From Vibrio sp. 14G-20 (GTDB lineage: Bacteria > Pseudomonadota > Gammaproteobacteria > Enterobacterales > Vibrionaceae): 45,392 nucleotides of DNA. Of this stretch, positions 16,073 to 25,207 are shown one piece after another (position 1 is the stretch's first letter; every line of letters starts with the position of its first letter). A program made the translations under genes and the position numbers. The stretch spans positions 1-45,392 of the forward strand of contig NZ_JAPHPW010000031.1 of NCBI RefSeq assembly GCF_026241515.1, given 5' to 3'. The notes below the pieces were generated by a model. It worked only from the letters and a program-made list of their open reading frames with translations, had not been told where the DNA came from and did no database searches.

Positions 16073-17671
16073 TTAGCAAGCCGCTTCGTAACGTTCAACA
16101 TAGCTCTGCATTACCGCGTTCATCGCTTTCGTGATATTGGCGTATTGAGCTTCCTCTAGGTTAGCGAGAGACACTCGCAGAGACCACGTTGGCGCATCAA
16201 AACCTGCCCCCGGCATCACAATCACGCCATGTTCTTCTGCAAGGCGAACCAAGAAATCCAACGGCTCATACGTTTCTTCTAACCATGCGAAGAAGTCGTT
16301 GCTGTGAATCGTTTGAGCAATCTCTTTTAGATCAATCTCCACGTAATAGAACGCACCGGTTTGATCGCCTTCGGCAACGATTGGCGCGGCTAAGTTCTTC
16401 TGCATTAGAGTGTGGTAGCGACGACGCACAATTTGTTTTGCGAGTCGTTTGTACTCTTCGCCATCCTTCATCAAAGACAGTAGCGAGAACATTGTCATTT
16501 GGATCTGCTGAGGTGTTGAAAGACCTGCGGTATGGTTCAATGCCACTGCACGGCTGTCTGCCACCAAACGGTCAATGAACTTAATCTTACTTGGTTCAAG
16601 TGCAATGCCTTGGTATCGCTGAGATAACGTGCTTCGAGTGTCTTCTGGAAGATCACGAATCATGCGGTCGAAATTATTGTCTTCGTGCACGCCAATCACG
16701 CCTAAACGCCAGCCTGTTGCACCAAAGTACTTAGAGTACGAATACACTAGAATCGTGTTCTTCGGAGCCAGCATTGCTAATGATGTGAAGTTATCAGCGA
16801 AAGTGCCATAAACATCATCAGTAAGAAGGATGAGGTCAGGGCGACGGTTAGCAACCTCTGCAATCTTATAGAGTGTCTCATCGCTTAATCGAACCGAAGC
16901 AGGGTTGCTTGGGTTAACCAGGAAGAAAGCTTTAACACTTGGATCGTTCAGTTTTTCTAATTCAGAGTCTGGAATTTGCCACGCAGACGCTTCATCCGCC
17001 ATGATTTCAACTTTGTTGAGCGCGTAATCTTCTAGCTCTGGCATTTCGATATACGGAGTGAAAATCGGCGCACCAATCGCGATGGTGTCGCCAGGGTTTA
17101 ATAGTCGGTTGCTCTTTAGCGTGTTAAAGATGTAAACCATGGCCGCTGTGCCACCCTCAACAGCAAACAAGTCAAACTTCCCAGCAGGCAGTGGTTGTGA
17201 TCCTGCCATCTCTTTTTCTATGTATTTACGTGCGATCAGCTCTGAGTACTTAAGCATGCGATCCGGGACAGGGTAGTTATTGCCTAAAATGCCTGCAACC
17301 CATTCATAAATAAGGGCATCACCGTCTACGTGATATTGATCTGTGATGAACTGAAAAGCTTCAATCAAAAACTGTACGCCTTCTTGTTCTTCGTGTTTCT
17401 CACAGAATTGGAGGAAACGCAGGCTAATGTCTTCCTTTTCTCCCATGCCGCCAAAGCCTTGGTAACCAGAGAAGGTTGCTTTTGACTCTTCAAGCGCAAA
17501 CATACCGAGTTGGAAAAAGGCTTCACGAGGCGCGGTCGCGACCCAGTTTGGGTTACCACGACCAGCGTTGATCATGGTTTTTTCATGTGAATGCTGGGCA
17601 AGGTCGATCAGTGTGTTTTTTACTTCGAATGGGCTTAGTGTTTCTAGGCGTTTTTCATCTGTACGTTTCAT
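16073..17671 (-). CDS. aspD: Bifunctional aspartate transaminase / aspartate 4-decarboxylase
   Basis: A PLP enzyme that converts L-aspartate to L-alanine plus CO2, with transaminase side activity. The 532-residue product is the size of known AspD enzymes (about 530-545). The PLP lysine is in SYSKYFGATGWRLG, residue 314 from the chosen start. VNPSNPAS and the TDDVYG Asp-Tyr pair are the expected cofactor contacts. The ATG at 17671 is preferred over an in-frame TTG at 17704, because conserved sequence begins soon after and an AAAGAGAAA-like site precedes it. It lies downstream of aspT on the same strand; the pair forms a decarboxylation cycle that consumes a cytoplasmic proton. Confidence 0.93.
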   Translation of the reverse strand: MKRTDEKRLETLSPFEVKNTLIDLAQHSHEKTMINAGRGNPNWVATAPREAFFQLGMFALEESKATFSGYQGFGGMGEKEDISLRFLQFCEKHEEQEGVQFLIEAFQFITDQYHVDGDALIYEWVAGILGNNYPVPDRMLKYSELIARKYIEKEMAGSQPLPAGKFDLFAVEGGTAAMVYIFNTLKSNRLLNPGDTIAIGAPIFTPYIEMPELEDYALNKVEIMADEASAWQIPDSELEKLNDPSVKAFFLVNPSNPASVRLSDETLYKIAEVANRRPDLILLTDDVYGTFADNFTSLAMLAPKNTILVYSYSKYFGATGWRLGVIGVHEDNNFDRMIRDLPEDTRSTLSQRYQGIALEPSKIKFIDRLVADSRAVALNHTAGLSTPQQIQMTMFSLLSLMKDGEEYKRLAKQIVRRRYHTLMQKNLAAPIVAEGDQTGAFYYVEIDLKEIAQTIHSNDFFAWLEETYEPLDFLVRLAEEHGVIVMPGAGFDAPTWSLRVSLANLEEAQYANITKAMNAVMQSYVERYEAAC

Positions 17672-17737
17672 AGTCGTTTCTCTTTTAATTTGTTTAAGAT
17701 CCAAGTTTGTTGGATAGATAAGTGAGTCATTTCTTTG

Positions 17738-17764
17738 AGCAGCTAGTCTGCTTGGCTAGCTGCT
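17738..17764 (-). promoter_or_regulatory. Intercistronic stem-loop between aspT and aspD
   Basis: A perfect 9-bp stem (AGCAGCTAG at 17738-17746, complement at 17756-17764) with a 9-base loop. No T-run follows on the minus strand. It could protect aspD mRNA or tune its level relative to aspT; I infer this from position only. Confidence 0.5.
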
Positions 17765-17818
17765 GTGTTAAGTCGTTAATTAATAAGTTGAATCATCAAT
17801 TGGTTGATTCGGTGCTGA

Positions 17819-19537
17819 TTACGAGATTTTGGTAATTAGGTTGATGATGATCGGACCCCATAAGGTGAGGAAGATATTGGCAACCGCATAAGTCATCGTG
17901 AAACTCGGTACCGGTGTGCTGTTTTGTGTTTTTTCTAGCAGCGATGCGAAAGCTGGGTTAGCGCTGCGGCTACCTGCGACAACGGCTAAGGCTTCTACCG
18001 GGTTCTTGATTTTCAACACGTAGTAGTTGAATAGGAACGTCAGTATTTGAGGGATAAGAGTGACCAATACACCAAGCAGCAGCAGGGTTACGCCATTTTG
18101 TTTGATAGCCGTCAGTGCTGGAGCACCTGCATTGATGCCCACAACGGCAACGAACACAGCAAGGCCAAAGGTTTGCATGAAGTTAGCGGCACCGTGGTTA
18201 ATGCTGCCCAGACGTGGTGTGCGCATTCTTAAGTAGCCAACCAATAGTCCAGAGACCAAACAGCCTAAACCTGAACCTAGAGCGATATGAGAACCGCCGA
18301 TGGTGAAACCAATCTCGCCAATCAGATAGCCAAGCACCATGCCGAAAGACATTGTCACGAAGTCAGTTACGCTTGGAAGCGGGCTGTTGTAGCCGACTTT
18401 TTTGGCTACTTTTGCTAGGTCTTCTTTTTGGCCGACAAGAGTGACTTCATCACCAAGGTGAAGTTCGGTTTCTGGTAGCGTTGAGATGTCGTGCCCCATA
18501 CGAGAAACCTGTGTCACGTATACGCCTCGACGTACGTTCGCATTGGTTTCATCACGCAGTTTACGCAGAGTAACGCCAGCGAGTTTTTTGTTGGTCAGTA
18601 CGATTTTTTGTCGTGTGTGAACCACATTGTTTTCTTCACTAAATTCACCTAGCTCAACACCCAGTGAGGTCACTTTAGGGAATGCTTGAGTTAAGCCTGT
18701 AAGGTAGACTTTGTCGTTGGCAGCTAGGATTGGGTTTTTGGTCAGATCTAAGCTTGTGTCTTTGTCTTCATTTCCTCGGTGAATCGCTTCAATCGTTAGG
18801 TCTGCATTGAACGCTTCTTCAAGCTCAAGCACGCTTTTGCCAACAAATATTGAATTGCTACCTACTTGATAGGCACGTGATGACACTCGGCTTAGTGCTG
18901 AGAATTCCCCTTCATTTAACTGTTTGCTGCCAGAACCCATTTGTTCAGCGAGCTTTTTCGCTTCTTTAGTGATGTTCCAACCCATCACCATCGGAATGAG
19001 TGACATCATTAGAATCGGACCAAGAGAGCCGAAGATGTAGGTGATCGAGTAACCCACAGCCACGTTTGTTTTAAGTGTTGAGGTGACATCTGGTGCTAGG
19101 TTCAGCTGATCAATAGCATTACCTGCAGTACCTATGATTGCCGATTGTGTTAAGCCACCAGCCGCAAGGCCCGCTGCTAATCCTTTGTCTAAACCTGCCC
19201 ACTTAGCGAGTAAAACGACAGTAATCAGCCCGACAAAGGTCATCACGAACGAAGCAAATAAGCGTGTGAGTGAAGAGAGGCGGAATGACGAGAAGAATTG
19301 TGGTCCGCCGTTGTAACCCACCATAAAAATAAATAAAGCAAAGAAGATGCTTTTTACTTCGTTAGAAATCGCGATACCGCCGATCTGACCAAGTGCTACA
19401 GCAACAAGCAGTGAACCTGCGATTCCACCTAATTCAAACTTACCGATTTTAATTTTACCGATTAAGTAACCGAGACCGAGTGATAAAAAGAGCGCTATAA
19501 ACGGATAGTCTCTAAGTTGTTCAATAATATATGACAT
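17819..19537 (-). CDS. aspT: Aspartate:alanine exchanger AspT
   Basis: An inner-membrane antiporter of the AAE family that swaps aspartate in for alanine out. Coupled to AspD it is electrogenic and generates proton-motive force. The 572-residue protein has about five N-terminal membrane segments, a central cytoplasmic region of about 180 residues with two TrkA-C (RCK_C) domains (KSVLELEEAFNADLTIEAIHRG and LAGVTLRKL segments), then further membrane segments. The repeated family motif GxxxG-rich NPAFASLL is near the end. I choose the ATG at 19537 (AAGGATT site about 6 bases upstream) over the in-frame ATGs near 19567. The aspT-first gene order differs from Tetragenococcus, where aspD comes first. 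Confidence 0.92.
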   Translation of the reverse strand: MSYIIEQLRDYPFIALFLSLGLGYLIGKIKIGKFELGGIAGSLLVAVALGQIGGIAISNEVKSIFFALFIFMVGYNGGPQFFSSFRLSSLTRLFASFVMTFVGLITVVLLAKWAGLDKGLAAGLAAGGLTQSAIIGTAGNAIDQLNLAPDVTSTLKTNVAVGYSITYIFGSLGPILMMSLIPMVMGWNITKEAKKLAEQMGSGSKQLNEGEFSALSRVSSRAYQVGSNSIFVGKSVLELEEAFNADLTIEAIHRGNEDKDTSLDLTKNPILAANDKVYLTGLTQAFPKVTSLGVELGEFSEENNVVHTRQKIVLTNKKLAGVTLRKLRDETNANVRRGVYVTQVSRMGHDISTLPETELHLGDEVTLVGQKEDLAKVAKKVGYNSPLPSVTDFVTMSFGMVLGYLIGEIGFTIGGSHIALGSGLGCLVSGLLVGYLRMRTPRLGSINHGAANFMQTFGLAVFVAVVGINAGAPALTAIKQNGVTLLLLGVLVTLIPQILTFLFNYYVLKIKNPVEALAVVAGSRSANPAFASLLEKTQNSTPVPSFTMTYAVANIFLTLWGPIIINLITKIS

Positions 19538-19609
19538 AGTAATCCTTGAATGAAATAGCATCATCATTGACTCGCTATTTCATTTTTTAATTTGGTTTAA
19601 CGTTTGATT

Positions 19610-19651
19610 AAGCATTAATCAACATTTGGTTGATGAACTGATCTAATGCTT
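19610..19651. promoter_or_regulatory. Composite inverted repeat upstream of aspT
   Basis: An outer 8-bp arm pair (AAGCATTA at 19610-19617, TAATGCTT at 19644-19651) encloses a second pair (ATCAAC at 19618-19623, GTTGAT at 19629-19634). It lies 73 bases before the aspT start, between it and the His-rich ORF. It may be a leader structure, an operator or an attenuator. On the minus strand it lacks a following T-run. Confidence 0.45.
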
Positions 19652-19683
19652 TATTTTTAATAATCTGGGCTTCATCCAGTCTT

Positions 19684-19944
19684 CTACTTTTTATGATGCA
19701 GTCGCGATGATTTTTTATGGTCATGCATTTTATTTTTGTGATGTTTATCATGATGACCATCAGAATGGTGATTGACTAAATGCTTATGACCTTCTGGGTC
19801 GCCACCATGTTGACCAGAATGAGAGGGTTGATGCTCTCTATATTCTAAATGGTCTTTATTATGTTTATGGGTAACATCTTCTCCATATATACGTTTCATC
19901 TTTTCTTTAATAGCGACTTTAGTGTGATTAATTTGATTCGACAT
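19684..19944 (-). CDS. Histidine-rich small protein
   Basis: An 86-residue ORF with 19 His (22%), clustered in the C-terminal two thirds as HH pairs and H-x-H spacings, with many Lys, Asp and Gly. The N-terminal 25 residues are ordinary and basic (a KVAIKEKMKRIYGED-like segment). There is no signal peptide, membrane segment or Cys. Such composition suggests metal (Ni, Zn, Cu or Co) binding or storage, but no named family is recognised. It is upstream of aspT on the same strand, 146 bases away. The ribosome-binding site is poor (only a CGAG about 8 bases upstream), so expression is uncertain. Confidence 0.6.
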   Translation of the reverse strand: MSNQINHTKVAIKEKMKRIYGEDVTHKHNKDHLEYREHQPSHSGQHGGDPEGHKHLVNHHSDGHHDKHHKNKMHDHKKSSRLHHKK

Positions 19945-20100
19945 AGTTAACTCGTTTATTTGTTTAAGGAACGATGAGAATTATATCGATCGAGAAAATA
20001 GATAAATCATGTTCAAATAAAATAGCAATAAAACAAAAATTGAGTATCGATTGATGTTTTTATCATAAGTGTTTGATTTTTAAAGTTTGATTTTTATTTT

Positions 20101-20125
20101 ATATAACATTCGGTGGATGTTATAT
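20101..20125. promoter_or_regulatory. Palindromic operator candidate upstream of RND operon
   Basis: A perfect 9-bp inverted repeat (ATATAACAT at 20101-20109, ATGTTATAT at 20117-20125) with a 7-base GC-containing centre lies 62 bases before the adaptor ATG in an AT-rich region. The size fits a dimeric repressor or activator site. No TetR-type regulator gene adjoins, so the binding protein is unknown. Confidence 0.45.
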
Positions 20126-20187
20126 GAGTTTGATTTATTGGCAGTGTCGATAGATAGAATGACCAGACTTAAAAAAAAGGTGAACAC

Positions 20188-21339
20188 ATGAGTAAGTATA
20201 AAGGCGTTATTGTCGGGTCAGCTCTTTTTATATTACTGTCTTTTGTATTTGGCTTTCACTATGTAAAAGGTGAAATGATCAAAGAGAAGGTCGCTAATTT
20301 CAAATTGCCAGCTATATCTGTAACAACGGAAAAAGTAAATCAAGATACTTGGGATAAAAGTTTAAAAGTCATTGGTAACATTCATTCTAATCAATCTATT
20401 GATGTGACGAGTCAAATGTCAGGCCAAGTAAAAGAGATTCTCTTTACTTCAGGTCAGCAAGTAAATAAAGGTGATGTTCTTGTTAAATTGGATGATGCGT
20501 TATTGAAATCCAACTATAAGAGCCAGATATCCAAAGTTGAATTGGTAAGAGTTGAATTGATGAGAAACAAATTGCTCCTTAGAAATAACAGTGTTTCAAA
20601 AAACTCGGTTGATAAGCTACAAGCTCAATTTAATGCTGAAGGTGCAAAGCTGGAATATATTGCTACGCAAATTGACTACATGAAAGTGAAAGCGCCATTT
20701 TCTGGCAGCGTTGGGATTCGTAATATCGATGTGGGTGACTTTATTAATTCAAGCACAGCGATTGTCGAGCTGGAAGACAAATCAAAGCAATATGTCGATT
20801 TCTCTATTCCAGAGCTTTATTTACACGATGTGAAGGTAGGGCAAGATTTACAGTTTTATTCAGAAGCAACGAACGATGAAGTCTTTCACGGCACGATTTC
20901 TGCCATTGAACCGAGCTCAGACAGCAACACGCACAATATCGAATTGAGAGCCATGGCTAACCAAGCTGTGCCGTTAGAGGCGGGTATGTATGTCGACGCT
21001 ACGTTAATCACATCAGAATCGGACACTATCGTGGCGGTACCTTCTGTTGCGATCAGTTACACCTTATATGGGAACACCGTGTTTGTGTTGGATACGTCGA
21101 CTAAAAAGGCCAGCGAACATTCGAGCAACGATGCATCACCATTTTACGAGTACAAGGTTGTGCAGCGCACTGTTGAAGTCGGCCCTAAACAAGGTGGCTA
21201 TGTTGGCGTGGTTTCGGGCTTGAAAGAGGGGGATGTGGTTGTGACTTCAAACCAACACCAACTCAAGAATAGTGGATGGGTTCTGGTTAATAACCAACAT
21301 CCGCTGATTACTGACAAAAGTACTAAGCAAAGTAACTAG
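20188..21339 (+). CDS. RND efflux periplasmic adaptor (membrane fusion protein)
   Basis: The 383-residue periplasmic adaptor that links the RND pump to an outer-membrane channel. An uncleaved N-terminal membrane anchor (about residues 6-24) is followed by the lipoyl half-motif (IDVTSQMSGQVKEILFTSGQQVNKGDVLVKLD), a short coiled-coil hairpin (about 100-150), the second lipoyl half (VKAPFSGSVGIRNIDVGDFI), then beta-barrel and membrane-proximal domains. AAGGTG precedes the ATG. It lies 9 bases before the pump gene, in one operon. A TolC-type channel is not in the window. Substrates are unknown. Confidence 0.92.
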   Translation: MSKYKGVIVGSALFILLSFVFGFHYVKGEMIKEKVANFKLPAISVTTEKVNQDTWDKSLKVIGNIHSNQSIDVTSQMSGQVKEILFTSGQQVNKGDVLVKLDDALLKSNYKSQISKVELVRVELMRNKLLLRNNSVSKNSVDKLQAQFNAEGAKLEYIATQIDYMKVKAPFSGSVGIRNIDVGDFINSSTAIVELEDKSKQYVDFSIPELYLHDVKVGQDLQFYSEATNDEVFHGTISAIEPSSDSNTHNIELRAMANQAVPLEAGMYVDATLITSESDTIVAVPSVAISYTLYGNTVFVLDTSTKKASEHSSNDASPFYEYKVVQRTVEVGPKQGGYVGVVSGLKEGDVVVTSNQHQLKNSGWVLVNNQHPLITDKSTKQSN

Positions 21340-21348
21340 GAAACTCCC

Positions 21349-24300
21349 ATGACATTTACTGATGTATTTATCAAACGTCCAGTTTTAGCTACGGTATTAA
21401 GCCTTGTACTGTTGGTGTTAGGTCTTAAAGCCTTTACCTCACTGCAAGTGCGCCAATATCCAGAAATTGAAACGGGCGTTATTACCATTACAACGAGTTA
21501 TCCAGGTGCCAGTGCATCCAGCGTTCAAGGGTATGTGACGCAGCCACTGCAGGCAGAAATTGCTCAAACAGCGGGCATTGATTACATGACATCGGATAGT
21601 GCTCTGGGTAAGTCGGTTATCACGGTTTATTTGAAGCTAGGGTATCCGCCGGATAGTGCTTTGACCGAAATTTTGTCTCTCGTGCAGCAAGTGAAATATA
21701 AGCTGCCGTCGGGTGTATTGGACCCGAGTATTCTTAAATCGACGTCTCAATCTCCGATCTTATATGTTTCATTTTCGAGTGACACATTGAAGACGGAGCA
21801 AGTCTCGGACTATGTGAGCCGCGTAGTTAAGCCGACTTTCTCTACTGTTGAGGGGGTGTCAAAGGTCGACATATTGGGGCAAGAAGATTTTGCAATGCGA
21901 ATCTGGCTGAACCCTCAACGACTGGCTTCATATGGTCTGACGGCTGAAGATGTTCAAAACGCGCTTCGTGCAAATAACATTGTGAGTGCGGCGGGCAAGT
22001 TGCAAAACCCTTATATCGAAGTTGATATTAACGCTCATACCGATTCAAGTTCGGTAGACGATTTCAAGAACATGGCTTTGAAAGCGCATGACGGGCAACT
22101 TGTGCACTTAAAAGATGTGGCGACGGTTGAACTAGGCGCAGCAAACTATGACTCAGACGTTGAGTTCAATGGTGTGACTACCGTATCAACGGCGATCAGC
22201 AATACGGCAACGTCGAACCCGCTAACGGTTGTTGAAGGTATTTACGAATTGCTTCCGCAGATCCAAGCAGGCTTACCTGATGGTATTAAAGCGGATGTAA
22301 TCTATGACTCGACTAAGTTTATCGAAACCTCAATTGATGAAGTAGCAAAAACCTTAATCGAAGCCGCACTGATCGTTGTCATCGTTATCTTCGCCTTTTT
22401 GGGCTCAATGCGAGCGATGTTGATACCACTTGTAACGATTCCTTTGTCATTGATTGGCTCTATGTTCTTCATGTTGAGCATGGGCTTCAGTATTAACCTG
22501 TTGACGCTGCTTGCCATGGTATTAGCAATATCACTGGTGGTTGATGATGCCATCGTTGTTGTAGAAAACACCTTTCGCCACTTAGAAGATGGCACCAGCC
22601 CAATTAAGGCTGCAATAGACAGTGCTCGTGAAATTGCAGGCTCGGTTATTGCGATGACCATTACATTAGCCGCAGTGTATGCGCCGATTGGTTTCATGGG
22701 AGGACTCACCGGCAAGCTGTTTACTGAGTTCGCATTCACTTTGGCGGGTTCAGTACTCATTTCGGGTTTCATCGCCTTAACACTAACGCCGATGATGTGT
22801 TCAAAACTGCTTAATAAATCGGTTCTCGACGGAAAACTGGTTAAGAAGATCGATGCAGTGATTGAAGGCGTAACAGAGCGCTACCGAAAAGTGCTCGAAC
22901 ATGTGTTGAACAACCGTGTTTATATTTGGCCTGTGGTAGGAACGTTGCTGATCAGTTTGGTGTTCATGTTCATGAATACTTCATCGGAACTGGCACCTGA
23001 AGAAGATCAAGGCGTGATGATTGTGATGGGGCAAGGTCCCGCTCAAGCGAATACCGATTACATTCGCCACTTTACTCCGGCTCTGATTGACTTTATCAGC
23101 AAGAACGATGAAGTCGAAATGACCATGCTAGATAACGGTTACATGAACAACAATGCGTTCTTTGGTTTGGGTGTTTTGAAAGATTGGGATTCGCGCGAAG
23201 CAACGGCTAAAGAGGTAATGCAACGTTTCGAAAAAGAGAGCTCTGTATTGCCGGGTTTGCAGGTGTATACCTTCTCTCCACCTGATTTGCCAGGCACACC
23301 GCAAGGCTTGCCATTCCAGATGGTTCTGAAAACGCCAACGGGTTCTTATCAGGATCTCTATCAGTACGCTGAAAAACTGAAAGAGTACGCGCAGAAGAGT
23401 GGCAAATTCATCTATGTACAAAACGACCTGAATTTTAATAAACCACAGGTAGAGATTCGCATCGACCGCGATAAAGCCGCTCAGATGAACGTGAACGCTC
23501 AAGACATTGGTACCGTGTTGTCTCGCTTTATCAGTGAAGGCTTCGTGAATTACTTCTCGATGGATCAGCGCAGTTACCAAGTTATCACTCAGGTACCTAA
23601 CGAGAACCGTAACTCTTGGGATGATTTGAAGAACTACCACGTACGCTCCAACACCAATGAGATGGTACCGCTGGCGTCATTGATTGAAATTAGCCAATCA
23701 GTGCAGCCATCGAAAGTGGATCAGTTTCAACAGCTTAATAGCGCCATGATTGAAGCGAAAATGATGCCGGGAATCAGTATCGGTGAGGCTTATAAAGTGA
23801 TGGAAGAAGGGGCGGCGAAGATATTGCCTAAGTCTTATACGACGGATACTTCGGGTCAGTTGAGACAGTTCCTACAAGAAGGCTCGTCACTGGTTACGAC
23901 GTTCTTCCTCGCGCTTGTGATTATCTACTTGGTTCTGGCGGCTCAGTTTGAAAGCTTGCGAGATCCCTTAGTGGTATTAACCAGTGTGCCACTGTCTATC
24001 TTTGGTGCTCTGATGCCGCTGTATTTGGGTATTGATACGCTCAACATATACACCGAAGTGGGGCTGGTGACCTTGATAGGCTTGATCAGTAAGCACGGTA
24101 TTTTAATCGTTGAGTTTGCTAACCAAATGCAACAAGAATTGAAATGCAGCCGACGTGAAGCGGCCATTCGTTCGGCTACCGTTCGAATGAGACCAGTATT
24201 GATGACAACCGCAGCCATGGTTGTCGGTGTTGTACCACTCCTGATTGCAAGCGGAGCCGGTGCTCAAAGCCGTTTCTCGATTGGTTTGGTCATCACGGTG

Positions 24301-24396
24301 GGTATGTCGGTGGGTACATTATTTACTCTGTTCGTTGTACCAACGATATACACCTACTTGGCGGCAGATCACCGCGGGCAAGAGCAAGAAGTTTAG
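21349..24396 (+). CDS. RND multidrug efflux permease (HAE-1 type)
   Basis: A 1015-residue inner-membrane drug/proton antiporter, the usual length for AcrB-class pumps. The N-terminal FTDVFIKRPVLATV start is typical, followed by two large periplasmic loops and 12 membrane helices. The proton-relay Asp pair in helix 4 is intact (D399-D400, in SLVVDDAIVVVENTFRH). The first porter loop starts QVRQYPEIE and the second half has the LVLAAQFESLRDPL and LIGLISKHGILIVEFAN motifs. It could be a drug, bile-salt or fatty-acid exporter; specificity is not readable. It is followed within the same region by a lipoprotein and phospholipase A, so the operon may concern envelope lipids. Confidence 0.93.
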   Translation: MTFTDVFIKRPVLATVLSLVLLVLGLKAFTSLQVRQYPEIETGVITITTSYPGASASSVQGYVTQPLQAEIAQTAGIDYMTSDSALGKSVITVYLKLGYPPDSALTEILSLVQQVKYKLPSGVLDPSILKSTSQSPILYVSFSSDTLKTEQVSDYVSRVVKPTFSTVEGVSKVDILGQEDFAMRIWLNPQRLASYGLTAEDVQNALRANNIVSAAGKLQNPYIEVDINAHTDSSSVDDFKNMALKAHDGQLVHLKDVATVELGAANYDSDVEFNGVTTVSTAISNTATSNPLTVVEGIYELLPQIQAGLPDGIKADVIYDSTKFIETSIDEVAKTLIEAALIVVIVIFAFLGSMRAMLIPLVTIPLSLIGSMFFMLSMGFSINLLTLLAMVLAISLVVDDAIVVVENTFRHLEDGTSPIKAAIDSAREIAGSVIAMTITLAAVYAPIGFMGGLTGKLFTEFAFTLAGSVLISGFIALTLTPMMCSKLLNKSVLDGKLVKKIDAVIEGVTERYRKVLEHVLNNRVYIWPVVGTLLISLVFMFMNTSSELAPEEDQGVMIVMGQGPAQANTDYIRHFTPALIDFISKNDEVEMTMLDNGYMNNNAFFGLGVLKDWDSREATAKEVMQRFEKESSVLPGLQVYTFSPPDLPGTPQGLPFQMVLKTPTGSYQDLYQYAEKLKEYAQKSGKFIYVQNDLNFNKPQVEIRIDRDKAAQMNVNAQDIGTVLSRFISEGFVNYFSMDQRSYQVITQVPNENRNSWDDLKNYHVRSNTNEMVPLASLIEISQSVQPSKVDQFQQLNSAMIEAKMMPGISIGEAYKVMEEGAAKILPKSYTTDTSGQLRQFLQEGSSLVTTFFLALVIIYLVLAAQFESLRDPLVVLTSVPLSIFGALMPLYLGIDTLNIYTEVGLVTLIGLISKHGILIVEFANQMQQELKCSRREAAIRSATVRMRPVLMTTAAMVVGVVPLLIASGAGAQSRFSIGLVITVGMSVGTLFTLFVVPTIYTYLAADHRGQEQEV

Positions 24397-24450
24397 TCCG
24401 TTATCTGGCTGGTTACTTTAGTCGGCTAATACACATAGAAGCTTAATCAA

Positions 24451-24492
24451 CACGAATCCCAATTTATGAGCCTTATCGCTTAGGGATTCGTG
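24451..24492 (+). terminator. Stem-loop between RND permease and lipoprotein gene
   Basis: A perfect 10-bp stem (CACGAATCCC at 24451-24460, complement at 24483-24492) with a 22-base loop lies 31 bases before the lipoprotein start. There is no strong T-run, so it is more likely a partial terminator or an mRNA stabiliser than a full stop. Confidence 0.5.
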
Positions 24493-24522
24493 CACTCAAA
24501 ATTTTGAAAATTAGAGGTTCAC

Positions 24523-25203
24523 ATGAAACTACATTACCTATTCCCATTGATCGTTTTATTCACTGCTGGCTGTTCAAGCAACATGCCAAATAAACAAGAA
24601 ATCCAGAGCGTCGACTCAAACCACTACTTCATTGATAGCCAGTTTGATGACGACATGAAAGGGGTGTCATGGATAGCCAAAGACAGCCGTTCACTTCACT
24701 TCAATGAGTTTGAATTTACCACCGTTGGCATAAAAAGTTCGGGGATTGACCAACGAGTATCAAAGCAGGTTCAGTCTCAATTCAAAACACAGCTCCATAA
24801 GAAAATGGAGGAGAAGCTGGCGGCTAAATTACAGGGCTACAAGAACGTAGTGTTGGAGAACAAGGAACTCGATATTAGCGTGATGCTCTATGACATCAAT
24901 GATATTCCAGAAGACATGCGTGTGACTGAGTTTATCCCTGTTGGCTCTGTTATCGGCGCCATTAAATATGCGGCAGGTACTCGTGACCGTTCGATTCGGA
25001 TATTGGCGAGTGTGGATTTGAAAGATCATGATTCATTTCAGCTCATTGGTCGCCGTATTTTCGTTGTGAACGATAATGGCGTACTTGAGAATGAAAAATC
25101 AGAAATCACCATAGATATGCTCGATAAAAACCTCGAGCAAATCACCCAACAAGCGGTCGACTTTGCTTTTGAGGTGACTTATCTAGATAAAAAGCAAGGG
25201 TAG
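24523..25203 (+). CDS. Lipoprotein, DUF3313-like
   Basis: A 226-residue predicted lipoprotein. The N-terminal signal is hydrophobic and ends in FTAGCSS, with the lipidated Cys at about residue 17; the lipobox is slightly off consensus because Thr replaces the usual Leu at -3. The mature sequence is soluble and mixed alpha/beta, with a DQRVSKQVQSQFKTQLHKKME helical segment. It resembles DUF3313 outer-membrane lipoproteins, whose function is unknown. Its stop lies 4 bases before the phospholipase start, so the two genes form a tight pair. The residue after the lipidated Cys is Ser, which favours outer-membrane sorting. Confidence 0.78.
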   Translation: MKLHYLFPLIVLFTAGCSSNMPNKQEIQSVDSNHYFIDSQFDDDMKGVSWIAKDSRSLHFNEFEFTTVGIKSSGIDQRVSKQVQSQFKTQLHKKMEEKLAAKLQGYKNVVLENKELDISVMLYDINDIPEDMRVTEFIPVGSVIGAIKYAAGTRDRSIRILASVDLKDHDSFQLIGRRIFVVNDNGVLENEKSEITIDMLDKNLEQITQQAVDFAFEVTYLDKKQG

Positions 25204-25207
25204 TGTG

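Noticed and set aside
23128..23640. 170-residue antisense ORF inside the RND pump gene
   Set aside because: Shadow of a strongly supported AcrB-class frame, with no own signals.
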